This document shows positions 1 to 11,501 of a stretch of DNA of 64,000 nt, piece after piece. The stretch's first letter is position 1, and each line of letters starts with the position of its first letter. The position numbers and the translations under genes are program-made. This stretch comes from Malurus cyaneus samueli (lineage: Eukaryota; Chordata; Aves; Passeriformes; Maluridae). Under the pieces are notes generated by a model, which saw only the letters and a list, made by a program, of their open reading frames with translations, was not told where the DNA came from and did not search any database. The DNA lies in the NCBI GenBank assembly GCA_009741485.1, contig VKON01000103.1, forward strand, positions 81,039 through 145,038. The letters are read 5' to 3'.

Positions 1-537
1 CCTTGGATCAACCCCAGTGCCTAAACACACTGCATTTCCTTCTTTGGGATCAGACCCAGTGCCTGACAACACACTGCATTTCCTTCTTTGGGATCAGACC
101 CCAGTGCCTGACAACACACTGCATTTCCTTCTTTGGGATCAGACCCCAGTGCCTGACAACACACTGCATTTCCTTCTTTGGGATCAGACCCCAGTGCCTG
201 ACACACACTGCCCTTTGGGGCATTTACCCACACCTTCCTTTGGGATCAGACTTTACCAACACACTGCATTTCCATCTTTGGGATCAGACTTTACCAACAC
301 ACTGCATTTCCTTTGGGATCAGACTTTACCAACACACTGCATTTCCATCCTTCTTTGGGATCAGACCCCAGTGCCTGACAACACACTGCATTTCCTTCTT
401 TGGGATCAGACCCCAGTGCCTGACAACACACTGCATTTCCTTTGGGATCAGACTTTACCAACACACTGCATTTCCTTTGGGATCAGACTTTACCAACACA
501 CTGCATTTCCTTTGGGATCAGACTTTAGCACACCCCG
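1..537. repeat. 45/35-bp minisatellite in GALNT18 intron 2
   Basis: Tandem repeat with two interleaved unit types. The long unit is about 45 bp and contains TTCCTTCTTTGGGATCAGAC followed by CCCAGTGCCTGACAACACAC. The short unit is about 35 bp and replaces the CCCAGTGCCTG part with TTTACC. Long units dominate positions 1-200 and 355-425, short units 240-350 and 430-530. The array is already in progress at the window edge, so its full length is unknown. Overlapping open frames here simply reflect a repeat unit with few stops and are not genes. Confidence 0.93.
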
Positions 538-1795
538 CTGTCAGAGCGCCTGCCTGCTTCCCCAGCCACAAGTGATGGGGGAATCTCCCTGAGCTACCAT
601 CACTAAACCTTTATTTTATATGGGTGTGTCCATAAACATACTGGGATATCTGTAACACTTCTGGCAGTCAGCAAAAGTTCAAAAATTCCACAGGAACTAG
701 GATCATGATTCATTTCTAACTGGAGTTACTTTTCAAATCCTAACCTTAATTTATTTTTGGCTATAGTAATGTTCATTTTCTCCGTATTTTTAATTTTTAA
801 AACTCATTAAAAATTATATTTATATCATTCAGAAGAGAAATTTCAAAAGAGATATAAGAACAGAAACATTTCTATCATTGATGTCTTCTTAGAAAGATTT
901 CTTTTTCCTCTAGATTAGTTTACAATTAAAAAACAAAAAAGAGGTTGTCCCTTCAGACACTGCTAAACTGATTTAACCAAAACACAAATATAATTGAATG
1001 GACTTTGATTTCCTTAAAGCTGGTATTTCAGAAAATCTGCAGCAGAAGTATTTCTAAAATGCACTATTTAATGAAATATAGCAGAGATACTGCTAAAGTG
1101 CTGGCTGGGATGGTGTGCATATAGTTTTGCTATCATCAATTTAATGTGCAGCATCAACTTAATGTGCAACAAAACACACTGCTTACTGCTTTAGTTATTA
1201 AAATATTTGGTTAAAATAAGCAAGGAAAATCACATTTGATCCAGTAAGTACCCAGCATGCTCATTTTAATGATTTCTTTTTTTTTTAAATGAGCTGCGAA
1301 TAAAAGCAGTTTTGCCTCCCCGTTTCTCCATCTCTAGAGCTGTGATGTGCCAAAAAGAAGTTGAGCATTGCCTGTCTCTGGGAACAGTCCTACCCCAAAC
1401 AGGCCTCAAAAGCATGGAAGGGAAGGTTCTTCATTGCCATGGGCGCGTCCACCTCCCCAGACATTGTGGAATCACAGTAATAAATAATCCACCCAGCCTG
1501 ACGGGTGCTTCTGAGCAGAGGGCTGCCCAGGGAGGGAGGATCCCTGCGTTTCCAGCTGCTTGCCTCAACCATGGGTTTCACCACTAAAGGTCCCCAATTT
1601 CACCTGCCTTACGCTCTTAATCAGGTGGTTCTGGGCTTCCAAAGACAGCAGCTCTTAATTTCTTCCTATCTTAGCCAGATTACCTGATAAAACTGAAAAT
1701 CTGCATTGAAAAGTTCTTCCTTCAGCAGAAGAACACCAGCTACCTCACATAAACTGTAGGTGAGATAGAGATTTTAATGCTTGCTGGGATTTTAA
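538..1795. other. Intron 2 sequence, no feature recognised
   Basis: AT-rich single-copy sequence lying downstream of GALNT18 exon 2 on the minus strand. I see no exon, transposon or RNA gene. The short open frames at 1312-1687 have no recognisable domain. Confidence 0.6.
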
Positions 1796-2650
1796 CAGGC
1801 CTGGCTTTGGGCCCTGCAGTGTTTCAGAAGAGAAGCACAACCCTCACAGACATTTGACAGAAATGAGCCACTGTGGCTGTCCCACATGCCCTGCCTGTAA
1901 CACACCCTGCAGAGGGACAGAGCTCTGGCACTCACCCGGCGGGACGCAGGTCTGGCTTTGGGCCCTGCAGTGTTTCAGAAGAGAAGCACAACCCTCACAC
2001 ACACACATGTGACAGAAATGCCGCTCTGTGGCTGTCCCACGTGCCCTTGGTGAGGGACAGAGCTCCAGCACTCACCCGCTGGGACGCAGGTCTGGCTTTG
2101 GGCCCTGCAGTGTTCCAGAAGAGAAGCACAACCCTCACACACATTTGACAGAAATGCCGCTCTGTGGCTGTCCCACGTGCCCTTGGTGAGGGACAGAGCT
2201 CCAGCACTCACCCGCTGGGACGCAGGTCTGGCTTTGGGCCCTGCAGTGTTCCAGAAGAGAAGCACAACCCTCACACACACACATGTGACAGAAATGCCGC
2301 TCTGTGACTGTCCCACATGCCCTTGGTGAGGGACAGAGCTCCAGCACTCACCCGGCGGGACGCAGGCCTGGCTTTGGGCTTTGGGCCCTGCAGTGTTCCA
2401 GAAGAGAAGCACGACCCAGACCCTCACACACATTTGACAGAAATGCCGCCTGTGGCTGTCCCACGTGCCCTCGGCGAGGGACAGAGCTCCAGCACTCACC
2501 CGCTGGGACACAGGCCTGGCTTTGAGCCCTGCAGTGTTCCAGAAGAGAAGCACAACCCTCACACACATGTGACAGAAATGCCGCTCTGTGGCTGTCCCAC
2601 GTGCCCTCGGCGAGGGACAGAGCTCCAGCACTCACCCGGCGGGGCGCAGG
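1796..2650. repeat. ~140-bp tandem array carrying copies of the exon 2 splice donor
   Basis: About six head-to-tail units. Landmark CTCACCC (GGGTGAG on the minus strand) occurs at 1931, 2071, 2207, 2347, 2495 and 2631, giving spacings of 140, 136, 140, 148 and 136 bp. Each unit also carries GGCTTTGGGCCCTGCAGTG, AGAAGAGAAGCACAACCCTC, a short CA run, GACAGAAATGCC and GTGGCTGTCCCACGTGCCC. The right-most landmark is the genuine exon 2 donor. The repeat boundary lies inside the exon: copies retain the last ~17 exonic nucleotides with one or two changes. The long open frames over this region (for example 1975-2631 minus) are products of the repeat. Confidence 0.93.
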
Positions 2651-2828
2651 TCCGGCAGCGCTCTGTCCAGCGGCAGGCGGTCACTCAGGAAGGCGTTGTA
2701 GCCGTAGTACTGGAACTGTTTGAGGGCCAGGCGCCGCTGCTCGGGGCTCAGCTCGTGTCCCCAGCGAGCGAACAGCGACGAGTCGGTGAACGCTTCCGCA
2801 GCCTTGTCCTCCGCCTTGGCCGGAGCTT
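2636..2828 (-). CDS. GALNT18: GALNT18 coding exon 2 (stem and start of lumenal region)
   Basis: Internal coding exon of polypeptide N-acetylgalactosaminyltransferase 18, a type II Golgi-type membrane protein of the GalNAc-transferase family. Seen: minus-strand translation gives EAPAKAEDKAAEAFTDSSLF, then ARWGHELSPEQRRLALKQFQ, then YYGYNAFLSDRLPLDRALPD, then LRPA. This is colinear with, and the same length as, the human protein segment I recall (residues 79-142). The acceptor is TTGTCTCTGTAG with AG at 2829-2830. The donor is CGG/GTGAGT with GT at 2634-2635. The first two nucleotides complete the Glu codon split with exon 1, and the last two start a Gly codon. The exon is GC-rich in an AT-rich setting. 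The family has a lumenal GT-A catalytic domain and a ricin-type lectin domain, but neither is in this window. Known: subfamily members such as GALNT18 show little or no classical transferase activity in vitro. Oddity: the 3' end of this exon has been captured into the adjacent ~140-bp array. Confidence 0.96.
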
Positions 2829-5800
2829 CTACAGAGACAAAAGGCAGCGCTTTCAGACTTAGGCTCTGGGGCCTCTGAGGGTGTTTTATTTTAAAAAGCG
2901 TGACTTCAGCTCCGCTCGCTGCCTGTAACTCTTCCCATGATGTGCCCGCTCGTACTCGTGTATCAGCATCTAAGGTTCAAAATTTAATATTCAAATAAAG
3001 CTAGGTAGAAACAGCCCTTTTTAAATCCCAATCTCACTAAAGGCCAGGACTGATAAATCTAAATGAATTAAGTTTCGGAAGAAGCCCTATCAGAAAAGAA
3101 TGTTATTTTGCTTTTATTTACTAAGATAAGCTATTTAACTTCAGCCTCCATTATGTTGCTAGGACAAAACTAATGTTTTGAAGTGGGAAAACCAAACATC
3201 TGTACATAATGAACAAAATGGATGCCAAACTCCATGTGTAAAACAAGTTCTTTAAAACTCCATATTCAACAGAGAGAAAATTCACTGTACTTGGCATCCA
3301 TATTTAAATAGCAAACCAGTTTCAGTCATAAAATAACTTTATGGTCCAGTTTACCAATCCTTCCTATCTGAATTTTTAACCCATATTTAGGAGCAGGTGA
3401 TGATGCTACTGGGACCATCACTTTGTACTATTTGTGTCATTATGAAAGGTTTCCGTTTCACAAGGCCACATCTCTGGCTGCTATGCCAAACAGAGAAGAG
3501 GGGGAAAGATAAACCCAGAAATCAATGTAAGAAGAGCTCCAGTACCACGAGATCACAGCATTCCCTCTCAGTGTTTAGTTGCTTAGAAAGTCTGTTCAAG
3601 GTGATTTGAGAGCTCTCTGTGACAAACACATGACAGCTGACCACACACCCCAGAGAGCCCATTGTTTCTGTAAACACTTTAAAACCCACAGTAAAGCAAG
3701 ATCACCTTACTTGACTCTGATTTGCCAACATAAGCTAGAGCCTCACAAAGGAAAAATACCTTCTTTTTCTGGAAGTTCTCATTATTCTTCAACAGTCCCC
3801 ATAGCCATTAGCAGTGAACCAAGCAAATAAAGAACTCTCCTTTCTGAAAAGCTGGGCTTACAAACACAGGGACTTAAGAAAATGAAAGTGAATCTTTTGA
3901 AAAACTGTCAATGTGTCCAACAGGCATGCCCAGGTGGAACAGGTGCCTCCCAAAAGGAAGAATGAACTGGAAATGATGCCAGGCTGTAGGAGGAAAGGCT
4001 TTGATCATGTGCTGCTCTGAGTGGTGCAGTGCCTGACCCTTGGATTTCCCAGCCCAGAGAGGAAGGAGCAGGTCATGATTCCAGAGTGAAGTGCCTCGCC
4101 TGGACGTGCAAGCTGCACTCATCATGTGCATCTAAGCAGAGCATCATTAAAGACAAAAGAAACCTCAGCTCTCTGATGAGCTCTAATCGCCTCAGATTCT
4201 GGCTCCCAGCACTCAAAAAATCTATATTCCATTTCCTGCAGACAGTAGCCTTAGAGCCTTCAATGGACGGAAGGATCCTTTCATCCTTTTCCTCTACAGG
4301 TGCCTTCATCTGTTAAGCAATCCATACCCTCTCTACCCTCTTGCCAGAGGCTATTCCGCGTGACAGGTAAAAATCCCAGATTTGCTCTGGGTCACAGAGC
4401 CATCAGACAGTGTTCAGAAGTGTCAAAACTTCACCAAAACTTTGTCCCACAGCAAGACACACAGAGGAGGATCCCACTTAAAAAATCTATTGTAATTCAC
4501 GAAAACACCTGATCAGCATCCTCAAAAATGACGATTTGACAATTCCTGTCTTGCAAGGCTGCTCCTGTGCAGGACACTGCTATAAATCCTGTATCAGACG
4601 AGTGAACCCCTAAATGAAAACATCCTTGTTTGCATGGCAGGGTAAAACACCAACAAGCAAAAGCTGAAGCAGTTCACCAGAGTGCACCACTGCATCAGCC
4701 TTGGAGAAAAGTGTACTCAGAAGACAAAAATGGAAAGTTATAGTAACAGATCTTCCCTCAAAAACTTATTTTACATATTCTCTTGTCTCCCCAAAGTCAA
4801 AATGGCAAGGTGTCAACATTAATATGGCTTTGTGTTGAAAAGTGAACTTTACCGTTTTGAATATTTAAGTTAAGTTAATTCCCCTTGGTATTCTAGTTTT
4901 GTTCCCAAAGAAATTACTTCAGCAAAAGTGCACCTAAGAAAAAATGCAATATATAGGTGGGTTAAATTCTGCTACTACTAGGGCTTGCTTACAGCTTAGT
5001 AAGGCAGACTGAAGTTGCCAGGGTGCCTCAGAGAGACTGACAGAGCCTGTCAGACTCTGCACAGATGACAGGGAAACAGAGTCCTAATCTTAAGAAAAAA
5101 AAATAAACCTGATCCAAACTACATTAAAAAAAAAAATATTACATAAACAAAACCATGGCCTTGGTAAGGGCTCTGTATTTCTCCTGTATCCTCTCCAGCT
5201 GGGCTACTGTGATCTGAAAACACCATAAATCCTGGCCATTGTTGTTCCTACTAGACATGTTCTCACTACCAGCCTATTAAATTCCCCTCTAGCCATAGCG
5301 GTGCCATGGATATGAATCAGCCTAGACAGACACATGCATCATTCTGGCAAAGTTAACATAAAGTTACTACGAGCCTAGACAACCTGAGAGCAGGGTAAAA
5401 CCTTCTCATTTCCTGGGATGGGATTATCTAAGGAAATGTGTATTTCCAACACAACCCATCTGCTCTCAGATGAAGACACACAACTCTCTGGCGGGCACCA
5501 GTACTGCGCTTTTAAGGCTTTCCATATCCATTGACACCAACATTTTGACAGAGATGAATTCTGTCTTCTCAAATGGGTAAAAGGCTGATTTTCAAAAAAT
5601 GCATTATAAGGATGCTGGAGATTAAGGAGTACCAAGTTCCAAGTCTTCAGACTTTCTAAAACACAATTTTAAGCTTGTCCAAAGCAATACCACTCTGCAT
5701 TTCTCCTACTTGGAAACCAGATTTTAAGACAGCATCAGTTCTTTTAAAGCAAGGCATAATTCCTAAACTAGAGGCCTCCAAGATAAAGGATGGTCAGAAT

Positions 5801-8800
5801 AGTTATTTATTGGCTATAACTTTAAGGATTACCATTGCTTCATTTAAAAACCCAAGTTTTTAACTGCAAAGTTCTTTTTCTTATTTCAAATAATTCTATA
5901 CTTAAGGTACTGATTAAGTAATTATTAATAACATAATTAACCTCTAACAAGCACACCACAATATTTGGAATAAGGGTCTAATAATACACTACTAATCTGC
6001 CAAAAACTGCCTGAAAATTAATTTGGTGACTTGATTCAGTCATGATACACAGATCTCAGCACTGCAAACTGCACTGTAAGTGCCACAAACCAGCACTGGG
6101 ACCCATAATGGGAAGAGAAGAATGAGATGGACACAATTACCCCCCGAATTTTTCAGACAAGCATTGTGACAGCCTTGTTCCAGGTCATGGCTCTGGTTCG
6201 GAGCAATAAGCCCCCCTGCAATGCTGATTAGATCAGATTGTCAAGGAAAAGGCTAAACCAATTTAAACTCATCATCTCTGACCTGGGCAGTTTAGTGAGA
6301 ATTACGGCACAGGCCTGACATGTTTCCTGTCCTGGATTAAAAAGACATCATGTTATCATCATACATAATGGCCATTCTTTTAATTATTTGTGATAATATT
6401 TTCAAAATGCCCAAGGAAGTTCACAATAGTGAGCACTGTTCAAATGAAAAAGAGGAATGTACAAATTAAACCCCTATTTTGCAAAACCAACCGCTTCTCA
6501 TTAGGTTAGTTGATTACACGGAGTATTTTTTCCAGGTTAAGAGTGGAAGACAACAGAAGCTGACAGATGAGAGACCAGTTTGCTCCAGGAAACAGAGGGG
6601 TGCCAGAAACTGAGATTGCTCCTGCTTGGTGCTCAGTAACCAAGCTGAATTTTTAATGATGAAATTTTTAATGATGACTTTCCTCACTTCCTTATCATCA
6701 TGGAAGAAATAAGTGGAAACACAGGAGATTTACACATAAAGTGCAAAGGCAACAGAATAAACCAAGTCCCACAGCAGGGCTTGGGGTCTGAGGTCTCTCA
6801 AAGACACAGCACAGAGAGTTCCAGGGCGACAAAGAAGATAAAAAGGTTCAGAACATTCCACTGATCGTAACTGCACGTGCTCCTAAATTTAGGCATCTTC
6901 TAATGGGCTTACTAAAATAGGAAACTCATCTGCATTTAATGAATAGCAGACCACATTTTTCTTCAGGATTAGCAGAGTTTGCATCTGTGCAGCTGAGAGG
7001 ATTTAAAAGCTCAGTGTGTTTTATATCATAAACCCAAATCTATGTCACCTGGAGGAAACATGAAAAGCACTTGACTGTTTTGAAAACTGTTTTGCCAGGA
7101 GCTGTCAGGCTGTGACATGGCTAATTAGTCATATAAATACGGCTTTTCCTTCTACACAGAACTGAGTGGTCCCACCAAAAGTAGAGTTCACAAACAGAAA
7201 CAGAAACGCACGCTCTTCTACAGTCATCCAACTCAAAGCACCAAAAATAGGCTTCTTCGTCCAGTAATCACACCAAATGAGATTTTTCTCTGCTTGCTGG
7301 GCTGTGCTGAGCTCCCCCAGATTAGTTCTACTTCAACTATTTCCATTCAGTTCTTTCAGAGCTCTGAAGAATCTTTTTTTGGCCACTTCTTCACAAACAC
7401 AGAAGTTTTGAAGAGCAGTTTTCATGACATGCTTTCCACTTTTCCTAAGTGCTTCCAACATGAAACCTTGTAGGCTGCTTCCCCCCTTCCACCACCATGT
7501 TCTCACCAGCACCTGGGTACACAAACACTTTGCTAACATGCTTGAAAAAATACTTAAAATGTACTTTTCAAAAATTGCAGACATTATTGTACATTGGAAC
7601 TACTTCACACTGGCTAGAATTTTCCTAAGCTAGCCCAAGAGATGAGTTTTAAATGAAACCTGAAGAATTATGAAGAGCAGGGCTATTTTGAAGAAGAACC
7701 AGCCTGCAATTGTGTAAAAGCTTCTCCTGCTCCCATTTGCCATTGCCCTTGTCACGCTTAAAGCACCGGGCACAGACAAATGCAGCAGCAGGGAGCAAGG
7801 ACATTTCAGATGTTTGCAAACTACACTTCAATTAAAAAAAAAATAAAGCTAAACTTCTCCTCTTGCAGAACAACATGAATGATAAATTAAAAGCACTCTC
7901 CCATCTTTGATACCAAGCAGATGATTTGTGCTAATGTTAACATCAGTAATACACTGGGGCTATCAAGATGTTGAGAATCCTCCTTGAAACAGTGAGAAAA
8001 ATTAAAGAAAATACAACCAAATTAACTTCCCTGGTTTTATAGGTATTTGGGTAAATGCTGTAAGATGGTACTTTATCATCAGTTATCACAGTAAAACGAT
8101 TGAATCAGTAAATGTACTAGGAAGAAAGCAAGCTTCTAGTATATGTTTTTATCCGTTTTGTTGTACAAATACATTTGTGTGGGGTTTTTGTTTCCCCCTT
8201 CTTCCTCTCAGCTGCACAAGTAAATAAAGATATAGAAAAGCTGTGCTGAAATTCCCTCTCAAGATGGACATTTCATAAAAATGTTTTTCAAAGTTTGCCT
8301 TGGGCTTCCTTTGGAGGAGAATAAATGCATTTTTCCCAGGGCGAATAACTAACATTTGCCCTCTCCATCTTAACTGGCACACAGGGATAAGCTGAATTCA
8401 TCAAGTCAACTGCCATAATAAATTTTAATGTTCTGCACACACATTTTCTTACTTTTGTATGACTGAGGAAAACAAAAAAAATCTTGTAAGAATAGTATAC
8501 ATTCACAACAATCTGGAATATACAGAATAAATCACTTGGGCTTTTCTGTGCTCATAAAAACTCAACAATAACTGCTCCAGCCATAGCTTAAAAAAAATTA
8601 GTCAAGGAACAGGTTACAGATCGGTCTGGAAAAACAACAGGGTCAGAGTGGAATTAATTTCTATTGCAGTGTATAGTGAGCAGATTATCCTCGTGTCACT
8701 CATGCAGACTGTGGCTTTACTGACCAAGCCGGTAGGATTGCAGCAGTCATTAGGATTAAGGAAAGAATAAAGTACAAAGCAATTCAGAAAATATTTTGCC

Positions 8801-9315
8801 TGGAAAACTTCCAGCTCCAATACGAGGGGGAAAAAAAATAATTGAGTAACTTTTAGAAGGCAATTGTGCACAATGGGATGTAATCTAATGCAGCAAACAT
8901 TCTCAAGATCAGAAAAATCAAAGCTGCAAACCTGGGATGCTTCTATTCTGGAGAGTCATTATGAGAAAATCTATGTGTGGAAGAGGAAATGGATGTACAG
9001 AATGTGCATTTCCTTTAATTAAACTCCTGTCTCAGTAAAGCCTGTGTATCAAAATTCCTGAGCACCTAAAGCTCTGTGAAAGTTAGGGATAGAAAACTCA
9101 GCTTGGAGTTCTTCTCCTGAACTGTACAGAGCCACTTCTGGAGTGAATCTGCAGAACAAAGAGCTGAGCCCCCGGCTTTGTTTGCACCTTAAGGCGCACA
9201 ATAAAATCAGCCGAAGAATCAGAATCAATAGCTGAACCATTCCATTGGAAGGGAAGTGTTGAAGGCACTGCGGCCATCAGCACAAGCTCAATGGAATGGA
9301 GACACCAAGAGAGTA
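2829..9315. other. Intron 1, distal part, no feature recognised
   Basis: Low-GC intronic sequence between exon 2 and the large minisatellite. I find no coding exon, RNA gene or clear transposon. Candidate regulatory-looking stretches exist, such as CTAATTAGTCATATAAAT near 7121, but I cannot judge conservation from one sequence. Confidence 0.65.
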
Positions 9316-11501
9316 AATGGGAACGCAGCGCATCCCTGGGAAATGGGAACGCAGCGCATCCCGGGAAATGGGAACGCAGAGCATCCCGGGAAATGGGAAC
9401 GCAGAGCATCCCTGGGAAATGGGAACGCAGAGCATCCCTGGGAAATGGGAACGCAGCGCATCCCTGGGAAATGGGAACGCAGGCTCCCCGGGAAATGGGA
9501 ACGCAGCGCATCCCTGGAAATGGGAACGCAGAGCATCCCTGGAAATGGGAATGCAGAGCATCCCTGGAAATGGGAAGCAGAGCATCCCTGGAAATGGGAA
9601 CGCAGAGCATCCCTGGAAATGGGAAGCAGAGCATCCCTGGAAATGGGAACGCAGAGCATCCCTGGGAAATGGGAACGCAGCGCATCCCTGGGAAATGGGA
9701 ACGCAGAGCATCCCTGGGAAATGGGAACGCAGCGCTTCCCTGGGAAATGGGAACGCAGAGCATCCCTGGAAATGGGAACGCAGAGCATCCCTGGGAAATG
9801 GGAACGCAGCGCTTCCCTGGGAAATGGGAACACAGCGCTTCCCTGGGAAATGGGAACGCAGAGCATCCCTGGGAAATGGGAACGCAGGCATCCCTGGGAA
9901 ATGGGAACGCAGCGCATCCCTGGAAATGGGAACGCAGAGCATCCCTGGAAATGGGAAGCAGGCATCCCTGGAAATGGGAAGCAGAGCATCCCTGGAAATG
10001 GGAAGCAGAGCATCCCTGGAAATGGGAAGCAGGCTCCCTGGAAATGGGAAGCAGAGCATCCCTGGAAATGGGAATGCAGAGCATCCCTGGGAAATGGGAA
10101 GCAGAGCATCCCTGGGAAATGGGAAGCAGGCATCCCTGGGAAATGGGAAGCAGAGCATCCCTGGAAATGGGAAGCAGAGCATCCCTGGAAATGGGAAGCA
10201 GAGCATCCCTGGAAATGGGAAGCAGAGCATCCCTGGAAATGGGAAGCAGAGCATCCCTGGAAATGGGAACGCAGCGCTTCCCTGGGAAATGGGAACGCAG
10301 AGCATCCCTGGAAATGGGAAGCAGAGCATCCCTGGAAATGGGAAGCAGAGCATCCCTGGAAATGGGAACGCAGCGCATCCCTGGAAATGGGAACGCAGAG
10401 CATCCCTGGAAATGGGAACGCAGCGCATCCCCGGGAAATGGGAACGCAGCGCTTCCCTGGGAAATGGGAACGCAGCGCTTCCCTGGGAAATGGGAACGCA
10501 GAGCATCCCTGGAAATGGGAATGCAGAGCATCCCTGGAAATGGGAAGCAGAGCATCCCTGGAAATGGGAAGCAGAGCATCCCTGGAAATGGGAACGCAGC
10601 GCATCCCGGGAAATGGGAACGCAGGCTTCCCGGGAAATGGGAACGCAGCGCATCCCTGGGAAATGGGAACGCAGAGCATCCCTGGGAAATGGGAACGCAG
10701 CGCATCCCTGGAAATGGGAACGCAGCGCATCCCGGGAAATGGGAACGCAGCGCATCCCTGGGAAATGGGAACGCAGCGCATCCCTGGAAATGGGAACGCA
10801 GAGCATCCCCGGGAAATGGGAACGCAGAGCATCCCTGGGAAATGGGAACGCAGCGCATCCCGGGAAATGGGAACGCAGCGCTTCCCTGGGAAATGGGAAC
10901 GCAGCGCTTCCCTGGGAAATGGGAACGCAGCGCATCCCTGGGAAATGGGAACGCAGCGCTTCCCTGGGAAATGGGAACGCAGAGCATCCCTGGAAATGGG
11001 AACGCAGCGCTTCCCTGGGAAATGGGAACGCAGCGCATCCCTGGAAATGGGAACGCAGAGCATCCCTGGAAATGGGAATGCAGAGCATCCCTGGGAAATG
11101 GGAACGCAGCGCTTCCCCGGGAAATGGGAACGCAGAGCTTCCCTGGGAAATGGGAACGCAGAGCATCCCTGGGAAATGGGAACGCAGAGCATCCCTGGAA
11201 ATGGGAATGCAGAGCATCCCTGGGAAATGGGAACGCAGCGCATCCCTGGGAAATGGGAACGCAGCGCATCCCTGGGAAATGGGAACGCAGCGCTTCCCCG
11301 GGAAATGGGAACGCAGCGCATCCCTGGGAAATGGGAACGCAGAGCATCCCTGGGAAATGGGAACGCAGGCATCCCTGGAAATGGGAAGCAGGCATCCCTG
11401 GAAATGGGAAGCAGGCATCCCTGGAAATGGGAACGCAGAGCATCCCTGGGAAATGGGAACGCAGCGCATCCCTGGAAATGGGAACGCAGCGCTTCCCTGG
11501 G
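9316..11501. repeat. 2.2-kb GALNT18 intron 1 minisatellite (24-26-bp unit)
   Basis: Roughly 85 tandem units of three lengths. The 26-bp form has GGGAAATGGGAACGCAG followed by (A/C)GC(A/T)TCCCT. The 25-bp form loses one G of the leading GGG. The 24-bp form also loses the C of ACGC (GGAAGCAG). Rare units carry CCCCGGG, ATGCAG, or a deletion giving GCAGGC. No unit variant contains a stop codon in any frame on either strand, so the array yields five or six overlapping open frames of 730-780 codons. These are artefacts of composition. Flanks are single-copy intron sequence, and a short non-repeat tail follows at 11502. Confidence 0.97.

Noticed and set aside
1975..2631. 218-codon minus-strand frame next to exon 2
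   Set aside because: It lies wholly within the ~140-bp array, is out of frame with exon 2 and starts inside the intron.
9316..11501. CRISPR-like regular array
   Set aside because: Units are directly adjacent with no unique spacers, and the genome is vertebrate.
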